From Mesostigma viride (lineage: Eukaryota > Streptophyta > Mesostigmatophyceae > Mesostigmatales > Mesostigmataceae): a stretch of 25,565 nt of DNA. Each line of letters begins with the position of its first letter. The stretch's first letter is position 1. The stretch spans positions 1 to 25,565 of the forward strand of contig RPFO01001422.1 in the NCBI GenBank assembly GCA_009746045.1, read 5' to 3'. Of this stretch, positions 1 to 8,130 are shown in pieces. The position numbers were made by a program, and so were the translations under genes. Below the pieces are notes generated by a model. That model ran no database searches, was not told the DNA's origin, and saw only the letters and a program-made list of their open reading frames with translations.

Positions 1-46
1 GAGAGGAGAGGGAGACGGAGAGGGAGAGGGAGAGGGAGAGGGAGGG
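1..46. repeat. GA-rich simple sequence
   Basis: Almost pure purine GGGAGA-type repeat with a single C, cut by the window start. It resembles the larger polypurine block at 394-1393, from which it is separated by the hexamer array. Confidence 0.9.
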
Positions 47-393
47 CGTAAGCGTAAGCGTAAGCCTAAGCGTAAGCGTAAGCGTAAACCTAAGCGTAAG
101 CATAACCGTAAGCGTAAGCGTAACCGTAGGGTAAGCGTAAGCGTAAGCGTAAGCGTAAGCGTAAGCGTAAGCGTAAGCGTAAGCGTAAGCGTAAGCGTAA
201 GCGTAAGCGTAAGCGTAAGCGTAAGCGTAAGCGTAAGCGTAAGCGTAAGCGTAAGCGTAAGCGTAAGCGTAAGCGTAAGCGTAAGCGTAAGCGTAAGCGT
301 AAGCGTAAGCGTAAGCGTAAGCGTAAGCGTAAGCGTAACCGTAAGCGTAAGCGTAACCGTAAGCGTAACCGTAAGCGTAAGCGTAACCGTAAG
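47..393. repeat. Hexanucleotide tandem array (GTAAGC)n
   Basis: About 58 head-to-tail copies of a 6-bp unit (CGTAAG). The middle (about 130-335) is essentially perfect, while both edges carry variants such as TAACCG, TAAGCC and TAAACC. Variants at the edges and a homogeneous core are typical of expansion by slippage or unequal exchange. The variants look telomere-like in places, but the main unit is not a standard telomere repeat. Confidence 0.95.
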
Positions 394-1393
394 AGGGATG
401 GAGGGATGGAGGGAGGGAGGGAGGGAGGGATGGAGGGAGGGAGGGAGGGAGGAGGGAGGAGGAGGGAGGGAGGAGGGAGGGAGGGAGGAGGGAGGGAGGG
501 AGGGAGGGAGGGAGGGAGGGAGGGAGGGAGGAGGAGGGAGGGAGGGAGGAGGGAGGAGGAGGGAGGAGGGAGGAGGGAGGGAGGGAGGGAGGAGGGAGGG
601 AGGGAGAGGGAGAGGGAGAGGGAGAGGGAGAGGGAGAGGGAGAGGGAGAGGGAGAGGGAGAGGGAGAGGGAGAGGGAGAGGGAGAGGGAGGAGAGGAGAG
701 GGAGAGGGAGAGGGAGAGGGAGAGGGAGAGGAGAGGGAGAGGGAGAGAGGGAGAGGGAGAGGAGAGGGAGAGAGAGAGAGAGAGAGGAGAGAGGAGAGAG
801 AGAGAGAGAGAGAGGAGGGAGAGAGAGAGAGGAGAGAGAGGAGAGAGAGGAGAGAGAGAGAGAGAGAGGGAGGGAGGGAGGGAGGGAGGAGGGAGGGAGG
901 GAGGGAGGGAGGGAGGGAGGGAGGGAGGGAGGGAGGGAGGAGGGAGGGAGGGAGGGAAAGGGAGGAGAGGGAGAGGGAGAGGGAGAGGGGAGGGAGAGGG
1001 AGAGGGAGAGGAGAGGGAGAGGGAGAGGGAGAGGGAGAGGGAGAGAGGAGAGGGAGAGGGAGAGGGAGAGGAGAGGGAGAGGGAGGGAGGGAGAGGGAGA
1101 GGGAGAGGGAGAGGGAGAGGAGAGGGAGAGGGAGAGGGAGAGGGAGAGGGAGAGGGAGAGGGAGAGGGAGAGGAGAGGGAGAGGGAGAGGGAGAGGGAGA
1201 GGGAGAGGGAGAGGGAGAGGGAGAGGGAGAGGGAGAGGAGAGGAGAGGGAGAGGGAGAGGGAGAGGGAGAGGGAGAGGGAGAGGGAGAGGGAGAGGGAGA
1301 GGAGAGGGAGAGGAGAGGAGAGGGAGAGGGAGAGGGAGAGGAGAGGGAGAGGGAGAGGGAGAGGGAGAGGGAGAGGGAGAGGGAGAGGGAGGG
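394..1393 (+). repeat. Polypurine simple-sequence block, ~1 kb
   Basis: The plus strand is built from GGGAGA, GGGA, GGA and GA units. Only three pyrimidines (T at 399, 407 and 431) occur before position 1394, so 432-1393 is an uninterrupted 962-nt homopurine run. Long open frames made only of Arg, Glu and Gly cross it in several frames. These follow from the absence of T and are not genes. Such tracts can form triplex (H-DNA) structures. Confidence 0.95.
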
Positions 1394-1436
1394 TTTAGCC
1401 ACATCGTGTTTTGTTCTTGGATTGATGACGCACCGC

Positions 1437-2190
1437 ACGCAACGCTCGTGACCTGCACCCGCAGGCGAAAAAGAACGAACCACAATGATAGCATGGTTGT
1501 GAGTGACAATTGACGACATCACGCTACAAGGAGCATGACGCAAAAGGGATTAAAAATCGGCATGAAAAACCTGGTGAAAAATAAGAGGGAGAGGGGGGGA
1601 GAGGGAGAGGGAGAGAGAGTCGTCGTTCAGGAAGCCGGCATGACGCAAAATGGGATGAATACTCAACATGACAGGTGAAAAAACATGAGAAAAACAACGT
1701 ACATAAAATCCCGCAACTCACTCTTGTTGTTGCTGATGCTGCTGTCGTTGTTCTTGTTGTCAGGCCCGTTGTTCTTGATTTCCAAAGAAGAAAGCCGTGA
1801 AGCTGCTCGTACGCAACGCTCGTGACCTGCACCCGCAGGCGAAAAAGAACGAACCACAATGATAGTATTGTTGTGAGTGACAATTGACGACATCACGCTA
1901 CAAGAGCATGACGCAAAAGGGATTTAAAATCGGCATGAAAAACCTGGTGAAAAATAAGAGGGAGAGGGGGGGAGAGGGAGAGGGAGAGAGAGTCGTCGTT
2001 CAGGAAGCCGTCATGACGCAAAATGGGATGAATACTCAACATGCCAGGTGAAAAAAAATTAGGAAAACCACGTACGTAAAATCCCGCAACTCACTCTTGT
2101 TGCTGATGCTGCTGTCGTTGTTGTTGTTGTCAGGCCCGTTGTTCTTGATTTCCAAAGAAGAAAGCCGTGAAGCTGCTCGTACGCATTATG
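1437..2190 (+). repeat. Tandem duplication, ~372-bp unit, two copies plus start of a third
   Basis: Copy 1 (from about 1437) and copy 2 (from about 1811) share the same order of landmarks: ACGCAACGCTCGTGACCTGC, a GAAAAAGAACGAACC block, a small internal GGGAGA tract, a GTTGTTGCTGATGCTGCTG block and TCCAAAGAAGAAAGCCGTG. A third copy begins near 2181 and loses similarity after about 2220. Spacing is 374 and then 370 bp, with small indels mainly in the simple-sequence part. I see no convincing gene; the short ORFs here repeat with the unit. Confidence 0.85.
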
Positions 2191-2323
2191 GGGGCTGCAC
2201 CCGCAGGCGAAAAAGAACGTGGACCACAGTCGGTCACTGGACGTGCGGTGGCGGGCGTGGTGGGCGCATCCGGCGGTGCGCGCCTGCAAAACACCGCATC
2301 AATTACCTGGGCGGGCAGGGTGC
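2191..2323. other. GC-rich unique linker, no gene seen
   Basis: About 130 bp between the tandem duplication and the foldback, rich in GGCGGG and GCGCG. I found no coding or RNA signature. Confidence 0.5.
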
Positions 2324-2614
2324 GCACCTTCCAAAGTCCCTGGTGTGTGTCAGTGCAGCGTCGACATGGCATGCGTGGAGGATATTTGCGTACGTACGAC
2401 GAATCATGTGAAACGACTGGTCCAACCTGAAAAATTTTAAATTTTTTCCGTGTCCAGTAACGGTCCTAGGTTGCACCCGCGGGCCGTTCCGACAGCTGTA
2501 CAGAAAAGATCACAAAGATACGCCGCGCAACGACGCCTGTGCCCGGCAAATCATTTGTGAGCCCGGAACTGAACAGTCACTGCAAATGTCGAGTATTTAT
2601 TGCTCCAACCCCAC

Positions 2615-2668
2615 AAAAAAGCGTTCCGGACCTGTTCGAAGCGAAGAGCACTGACAGGGATCGGACCC
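2615..2668 (-). ncRNA. Second tRNA-like T-arm, opposite strand
   Basis: Mirror copy of the plus-strand signal. On the minus strand, 2667-2657 reads GGTCCGATCCC, one base from a B box, and it is followed by an oligo-T run (AAAAAA on plus, 2615-2620). The foldback therefore contains two converging or diverging Pol III-like units around one centre. Confidence 0.4.
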
Positions 2669-2731
2669 GAGCCAGATTTGTGTGCGGACCATGATGGCTG
2701 GCCTCCCTCACTCCGCAACCTCACTCTGGAC

Positions 2732-2788
2732 GCAGGTTCGAATCCTGTCAGTGCTATTCGCTTCGAACAGTTCCGGAACGCTTTTTTT
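2732..2788 (+). ncRNA. tRNA-like T-arm with Pol III B box and downstream T run (SINE-like)
   Basis: Positions 2732-2748 form a 5-bp stem with a 7-nt TTCGAAT loop, and 2735-2745 (GGTTCGAATCC) is a perfect B-box match. A seven-T run at 2782-2788 could act as a Pol III terminator. The acceptor-like string TCAGTGC after the arm can pair with GCACTGA at about 2648, but that is ~105 nt away, too far for a simple tRNA. I read it as a tRNA-derived SINE-like promoter relic, not a functional tRNA. Confidence 0.5.
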
Positions 2789-3073
2789 GGGGGGTGGAGC
2801 AATAGATTTTCGACGTTTGTAGTGACTGTTCAGTTCCCGACTCACATTTGCCGGGCACTGGCGTCATTCCGCGGCGTATCTTTCTGATCTATTCTGTACA
2901 GCTGCCGGAACGGCCCGCGGGTGCAACCTAGGACCGTTACTGGACACGGCAAAAATTCAAAATTTTTCAGGTTGGACCAGTCGTTTCAGATGATTCGTCG
3001 TACGTACGCAAATATCCTCCACGCATGCCATGTCGACGCTGCACTGACACACACCAGGGACTTTGGAAGGTGC

Positions 3074-3209
3074 CGTAAGAATTGTCTTGCGAAATGAAAG
3101 CTTAGCCGTATGCACTGTTCTGAAAAATCTGATTTGTAAAAATGGAGAAAAAAAAAAAAAGGGAAAAAAACAAAAAAAAAAGAACCCTGAAAACTGACAT
3201 GCCGCAAAA
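3074..3209. other. AT-rich linker with A-rich tract
   Basis: Directly after the foldback. It contains an A-rich stretch at about 3137-3182 interrupted by a few G and C, possibly a retroposon tail or simple low-complexity DNA. No gene was seen. Confidence 0.5.
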
Positions 3210-3345
3210 AGGATTCGACACGGCGACTGCCGGTCTCATCCAGGTATTGGAGTAGGGTGTAGATCCCCACCGGGGGTGTAGATCCCCCTGCTATTCGCTC
3301 GAACAGTTCTGGATGTACCATCCTACATGCTATTGTACAATATAT
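3210..3345 (+). repeat. Diverged tRNA/SINE-like repeat, copy 1
   Basis: Shares the string TGCTATTCGCT(T)CGAACAGTT(C)C with the right arm of the foldback. It also holds a duplicated T-arm-like hairpin: 3272-3288 is a perfect GGGGG/CCCCC stem with a 7-nt TGTAGAT loop, preceded by a similar copy at about 3255-3268. The unit ends with TTGTACAATATA. The loop no longer matches TTCRANN, so this is a degenerate relative. Confidence 0.45.
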
Positions 3346-3394
3346 AGTGGTAACGGAGAAAAAAAATGAAGAGACGACAAAAATGCCTTTGCAC

Positions 3395-3527
3395 CAATAG
3401 GAGTCGACACTGCGTGTTCAGACTCCAAGTACTCGGGCACCCACACCTGCCGGGGGAGTACATTGTAATGCTATTCACTAGAACAGTTCCGGATGTAGCG
3501 TTAGTGATGATGTTGTACAATATATTC
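3395..3527 (+). repeat. Diverged tRNA/SINE-like repeat, copy 2
   Basis: Aligns roughly with 3210-3345. Landmarks in the same order are a GATTCGACAC/GAGTCGACAC-type block, CCGGGGG, TGCTATTC, GAACAGTT, GGATGTA and TTGTACAATATA. Together with the foldback centre, these make at least three diverged copies of one family within 1 kb. Confidence 0.45.
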
Positions 3528-3903
3528 CAATCACGTTTGTCAGAGTGTGCGTTTTTCCGACATGTAGGGCAGGTTGTACAACATTCTGTGCGCCAACCAT
3601 GTGTACTACATGTATCGATTAGTATCACTACATGTATATTCCGTCATGATCGCAGGATTAGTAACTACTGGGCTACATGTTAGTGTACCCTTACTAGGCT
3701 ACTATGTAGAACCTTCAGAACCTGATTCTACCTTCCAAAATTCTAATTATGCGCCATGGATCAGTTCTGAAATGTAGAACGAGCCTACGTGGAGGGCATG
3801 ACATCAGTCCAGCTGGCACCGCCGCGCACCATGACCGAGGGAACACGCCGTCACGTGCATGTAATGCAATGTTTGGAGACGACGGGCATGCATGCATGGT
3901 TAA
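3528..3903. other. Unique AT-leaning DNA, no gene supported
   Basis: Several short inverted words (ACATGTA, GTACAA) recur, but open frames are short, overlap on both strands and lack recognisable domains. I see no confident feature. Confidence 0.4.
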
Positions 3904-3935
3904 TTTTTGGCGGCGAATATTTTCCGCGCCAAAAA
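3904..3935. promoter_or_regulatory. Imperfect palindrome of two E2F-like sites
   Basis: TTTTTGGCGGCGAA and, inverted, TTTTTGGCGCGGAAAA face each other across a short AT spacer. The right half closely matches the TTTSGCGC-type E2F/DP consensus, which is conserved in plants and animals. No downstream gene is clear, so this is a sequence match only. It is followed by GC-rich short inverted repeats near 3941-3990. Confidence 0.3.
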
Positions 3936-4119
3936 AATTCCGCGGTACCCTCCGTACCGTGAAAAGTGGGTGCACGGTGCGCGCACCCCTTGCGGAAGTG
4001 GCCATGGCGACTGCTTTTAGACGAAACGTGACAAATCTGGCTCGCGGAAAGCAGAAAAAATGCTCGATTCTTGGAGAAAATTAGTTACTGATTCTAATTT
4101 ATGGTGGGATAGTTGCGAT

Positions 4120-4518
4120 CTATAATGTCGCGGGCTCTTTTTCTTTACCATCGGCAGGGGGGTCCGGCCTGAATTTCTGTCGGGATGAATAAAGTATAAT
4201 TGATGCCTGCAGGTGTGATTGTCGATTGTTGCCAGTTTTGATGGTCCTAATGGAAGCTAGTTTAATGATGTTTCTAAAGCCGTAAAAATTCCCGCTGCTA
4301 TCTTTACCTTTCCCGTCATTTTGCGGTAAGATAACATTAGGCCTGCGCCATGCGCGCCCGACCTCTCCATGAAAGGGTGGCCTTTCTTGTGCGCCTGGGC
4401 ACGAATAAATGCCCGTTATGGTACGTTCTTGTATTAAACGTCCTAAGATAGCGCTTTCCTGCTTTCTTACCTCGTTGAGCGTAAGCTTTTTGCCTTCTTT
4501 CCGGCCAGATGCAGCCAT
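4120..4518 (-). CDS. Hypothetical ORF, 132 aa (weak)
   Basis: An ATG-started open frame in unique DNA, with a lysine-rich start (MAASGRKEGKKLTLNEVRKQ) and mixed composition after it. I recognise no domain, signal peptide or membrane segment. The residue mix is not low-complexity, unlike the repeat-derived frames elsewhere, and it is the best host-type coding candidate in the window. However, a second frame (4467-4649, 60 aa) overlaps its start, and in a eukaryote this could be a single exon, a pseudogene fragment or chance. Real coding is unproven. Confidence 0.2.
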   Translation of the reverse strand: MAASGRKEGKKLTLNEVRKQESAILGRLIQERTITGIYSCPGAQERPPFHGEVGRAWRRPNVILPQNDGKGKDSSGNFYGFRNIIKLASIRTIKTGNNRQSHLQASIILYSSRQKFRPDPPADGKEKEPATL

Positions 4519-5122
4519 GAAGTTGCGGGTCCTGGCGCTGCATCGCTGGATTCCTGGATGTTTTTAAGCAAGTTCGTCTGTGACGTGGCTGGCTTGCTGC
4601 AGCGCGTGGCCCACAACCTGTCGGGAAGGTGTAATGCTTTTATTTCCATGCTTCTCTGAAATTTCTTTTGCTTTATAGACAGTTGTGTTCGAGGAAATTC
4701 ACGCGGTCTTCCTAAGCAGCGGCATCATTTTCCCCAGACACTGACGAGCTGGCACCTGTCTCCTAAAGAGAGCGGCTCGTGCTTGTTAGAAAGGAGGCAG
4801 TGTGCATTTTGCGGGACACAATGCTTTGGTGGCACATGCGTCAGGTAGGCTGTTCCAATGGTCTCTTCACCTTTCCCACTGAGTAAATGTTAGCATTTGT
4901 CATGCTAACCAGAGCAGCTAGCCACAGGTTGGCTGGATAAAAAGTCAGCTTATTTTCTCTTTATATACTGCGTGTGTGGTCCTCCACGTGTCCGGCTTGT
5001 TGGGCATTTTGGAAGAGGGTTTATAATGTGTTGTTGGGTGGAACAACTTGGTTGTTGGCACAAAATCACACATTATTAGCCTGAGATAGGCATGACATAT
5101 GCTGCTCAGGCGTGTCGTCCTA
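4519..5122. other. Unique intergenic DNA
   Basis: No convincing gene. It includes a TATA-like stretch near 4963 (TTTATATACT) and an inverted pair around 4890-4918 (GTTAGCATT and ATGCTAAC). These could be promoter-type signals, but no transcript unit can be assigned. Confidence 0.35.
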
Positions 5123-5158
5123 CCAGCCTTGTTGTTAAGGGTAGACTCACAAGGCTGG
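5123..5158. other. Perfect 10-bp-stem inverted repeat
   Basis: CCAGCCTTGT at 5123-5132 pairs with ACAAGGCTGG at 5149-5158 across a 16-nt loop. It lies about 25 bp outside the start of the minisatellite, that is, at the outer edge of the giant inverted-repeat structure. Confidence 0.6.
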
Positions 5159-5185
5159 CTGTGCCGATGGAGGGGTGGGGCGTGC

Positions 5186-5955
5186 TAGCCCCCCCCACAC
5201 CCACGCATGCATGCTAGCCCACCCCCACACCCACGCATGCATGCTAGCCCCGGCCCCGGCCCCCCCACACCCACGCATGCATGCTAGCCCCCCCCCACAC
5301 CCACGCATGCATGCTAGCCCACACTCACACCCACGCATGCATGCTAGCCCACCCCCACACCCACGCATGCATGCTAGCCCCCCACACACCCACGCATGCA
5401 TGCCAGCCCCCCCACACACCCACGCATGCATGACCGCCCCCCCCCACACCCACGCATGCATGCTAGCCCACCCCCACACCCACGCATGCATGCTAGCCCC
5501 CCCACACACCCACGCATGGATGCCAGCCCCCACACACACCCACGCATGCATGACAGCCCCCCCACACACCCACGCATGCATGCTAGCCCCCCACACACAC
5601 CCACGCATGCATGCCAGCCCCCATACACACCCACGCATGCATGCCAGCCCCCCCCCACACTTACGCATGCATGCTAGCCCCCCACACACACCCACGCATG
5701 CATGCCAGCCCCCCCCCACACCCACGCATGCATGCCAGCCCCCCCCACACTTACGCATGCATGCTAGCCCCCCACACACACCCACGCATGCATGCCAGCC
5801 CCCCCACACACCCACGCATGCAGGCTAGCCCAACCCCACACCCACGCATGCATGCCAGCCCACCCCCACACCCACGCGTGCATGCCAGCCCACCCCCACA
5901 CCCACGCATGCATGCCAGCCCACCCCCACACCCACGCGTGCATGCCAGCCCACCC
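5186..5955. repeat. Left GC-rich minisatellite, ~30-bp unit, ~26 copies
   Basis: Units have the form CCCCCCACACCCACGCATGC followed by ATGCTAGC or ATGCCAGC, 29-31 bp each. Each contains the palindrome GCATGCATGC and an alternating CACAC stretch. Because the unit is close to 30 bp, frames stay open on both strands for >200 codons (His/Ala/Cys/Met/Pro repeats); these are not supported as genes. Rare variants (CTTACGC at about 5661 and 5751, GCAGGCTAGC at about 5819, GCGTGC near the inner edge) allow comparison with the right-hand array. Confidence 0.95.
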
Positions 5956-6232
5956 CTAGCTTGAGCGTGCTTGTAAAGTTTTTGCATGGTTTATTAAAAT
6001 GAGTGGAATATGTATTTATTGCATTAAATGTTAATTTTATTGATCATGAATGAAAATGGTCAACATTGCCGAAGTGCCCCTAAATTGCTCAATATTGTGT
6101 GCTCAAGAATTCAATGAGGATTGTCATCATGGAAACCCGCACAAATTCACGATTCCGGGCATGCATGTGAAAGTATCAAGAACAATTTTCAATTAAGAAT
6201 GGTATCTCATTGTTCCATGAATCAATATGACT
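5956..6232 (+). repeat. Left unique arm of the giant inverted repeat (277 bp)
   Basis: Reverse-complement match to 24844-25110. The 10-bp length difference is fully explained by two visible indels: 6 bp in the AGCTTGAGCGTG region and 4 bp in TTTTATTGATCATG. The rest appears identical by eye. No ORF of note. A remnant resembling a satellite core (GAGGATTGTCATCATGG) sits at about 6117-6133, in the orientation opposite to the adjoining array. Confidence 0.9.
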
Positions 6233-8130
6233 CCATGTACGTAGACAAGCCATGATGACCCCATGGGAGCCTAAATCCTCATCATTAAATACATAAATGC
6301 CACCCATGTACGTAGACGGGCCATGATGACACCAATGGAGCCTGAATCCTCATCATTAATTACATAAATGCCAACCATGTACATAGACAAGCCATGATGA
6401 CACCATGGGAGCCTGAATCCTCATCATTAAATACATAAATGCCAACCATGTACGTAGGCCAGCCATGATGACACTATGGGAGCCTGAATCCTCATCATTA
6501 ATTTCATACATGCCAACAACACGTAGACGGGCCATAATGACACCACGGGAGCCTGAATCCTCATCATTTATTTTATGAGACATCCATGTACGTAGGCCAG
6601 CCATGATGACACCATGGGAGCCTGAATCCTCCACATTTTTTTTCTGAGACATCCATGTACGTAGGCCAGCCATGATGACACCATGGGAGCCTGAATCCTC
6701 ATCATTAAATACATACATGCCATCCATGTACGTAGACAGGCCATGATGACACCATGGGAGCCTGAATCCTCATCATTAATTACATAAATGCCAACCATGT
6801 ACGTAGACGGGCCATGATGACACCATGGGAGCCTGAATCCTCATCATTTTTTTTATGAGACATCCATGTACGTAGGCCAGCCATGATGACACCATGGGAG
6901 CCTGAATCCTCGTCATTTTTTTTTCTTTGACATCCATATACGTAGACGGGCCATGATGACACCATGGGAGCCTGAATCCTCATCATTAATTACATACATG
7001 CCAACAATGTAGGTAGACGGGCCATGATGACACCATGGGAGCCTGAATCCTCATCATTTTTTTTAATGAGACATCCATGTACATACGTAGGCCAGCCATG
7101 ATGACACCATGGGAGCCTGAATCCTCATCATTTTTTTTTCTTTGACATCCATGTACGTAGGCCAGCCATGATGACACCATGGGAGCCTGAATCCTCCTCA
7201 TTAATTACATAAATGCCAACCAGGTACGTAGACAAGCCATGATGACCCCATGGGAGCCTGAATCCTCATCATTAATTACATAAATGCCATCCATGTACGT
7301 AGACGGGCCATGATGACACCATGGGAGCCTGAATCCTCATCATTAATTACATAAATGCCATTCATGTACGTAGACGGGCAATGATGACACCATGGGAGCC
7401 TGAATCCTCATCATTAAAAAAGTACATGCCATCCATGTACGTAGGCCAGCCATGATGACACCATGGGAGCCTAAATCCTCCTCATGAATTACATAAATGC
7501 CAACCATATACGTAGGCCAGCCATGGAGACACCATGGGAGCCTGAATCCTCCTCATTAATTACATAAATGCCAACCATGTACGTAGACAAGCCATGATGA
7601 CACCATGGGAGCCTGAATCCTCATCATTAATTACATAAATGCCATCCATGTACGTACACAGGCGATGATGACACCATGGGAGCCTGAATCCTCATCATTA
7701 ATTACATAAATGCCAACCATGTACGTAGACGGGCCATGATGACACCATGGGAGCCTGAATCCTCATCATTTTTTTTTCTTTGCCATCCATGTACGTAGAC
7801 GGGCCATGATGACACCATGGGAGCCTGAATCCTCATCATTAATTACATACATGCCATCCATGTACGTAGACGGGCCATGATGACACCATGGGAGCCTGAA
7901 TCCTCATCATTTACTATTCCTTGACATCCATGTACGTAGGCCAGCCATGGAGACACCATGGGAGCCTGAATCCTCCTCGTTAATTACATAAATGCCAACC
8001 ATGTACGTAGACAAGCCATGATGACACCATGGGAGCCTGAATCCTCATCATTTACTATTCCTTGACATCCATGTACGTAGACGGGCCATGATGACACCAT
8101 GGGAGCCTGAATCCTCATCATTAATTACAT
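6233..8130 (-). repeat. ~71-bp satellite array, minus orientation (~27 monomers)
   Basis: Monomers of about 70-72 bp in reverse orientation relative to the rest of the array. A ~50-bp conserved core (TACGTA...GGCC...ATGATGACACCATGGGAGCC...GAATCCTC) is followed by a 20-22-bp variable linker. The outermost seven monomers match, in order, the outermost seven of the right arm (24350-24843), including one that reads AACACGTAGACGGG. Short ORFs inside are translations of the repeat. Confidence 0.95.
8127..8130. other. Satellite orientation-switch junction (ACAT)
   Basis: Left of this point monomers read CATCATTAATTACAT (minus sense); right of it they read ACATGGATGGCATTTATG (plus sense). The four bases ACAT belong to both contexts, consistent with a microhomology-mediated inversion or fold-back join inside a linker. 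Confidence 0.8.

Larger units (their letters stand above)
2324..3073. mobile_element. 750-bp foldback / long inverted-repeat element with tRNA-like centre
   Basis: The segment from about 2324 to 2669 reappears, reverse-complemented and with scattered differences, at about 2731 to 3073. Shared landmarks include GCACCTTCCAAAGTCCCTGG at the ends, CGTACGTACGACGAATCAT, AACGACTGGTCCAACCTG, GGTCCTAGGTTGCACCCGCG and CGTTCCGGA next to a T/A run. The central ~60 bp is not paired. Arms of ~345 bp around a short centre suggest a MITE- or foldback-type element, or two head-to-head copies of a SINE. No target duplication is obvious. The mirrored ORFs inside are a consequence of the palindrome. Confidence 0.8.

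Noticed and set aside
47-393. Array as a genuine telomere
   Set aside because: The core unit does not fit TTAGGG- or TTTAGGG-type repeats and unique DNA plus other repeats follow.
398-1513. Long open frames (up to 371 codons) of Arg/Glu/Gly in the polypurine block
   Set aside because: A strand without T cannot form stop codons, so the open frames are a trivial result of composition.
2648-2755. Complete tRNA gene (GCACTGA ... TCAGTGC)
   Set aside because: The acceptor-like halves are ~105 nt apart, and no convincing D-arm or anticodon arm is present between them; the pairing is part of the larger palindrome.
2551-2887. Mirrored ORFs of 83 and 95 codons in the foldback
   Set aside because: They are the two strands of the inverted repeat and contain translated tRNA-like sequence.
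4431-4455. Similarity of CGTCCTAAGATAGCG to the conserved LSU rRNA segment (I-CeuI site region)
   Set aside because: The flanking bases do not follow the rRNA sequence on either side, so it is a short chance match.
5147-5964. Open frames of 217-222 codons on both strands in the minisatellite (His/Ala/Cys/Met/Pro repeats)
   Set aside because: The unit is about 30 bp, a multiple of three, so frames stay open on both strands at once; no start context or domain supports a gene.
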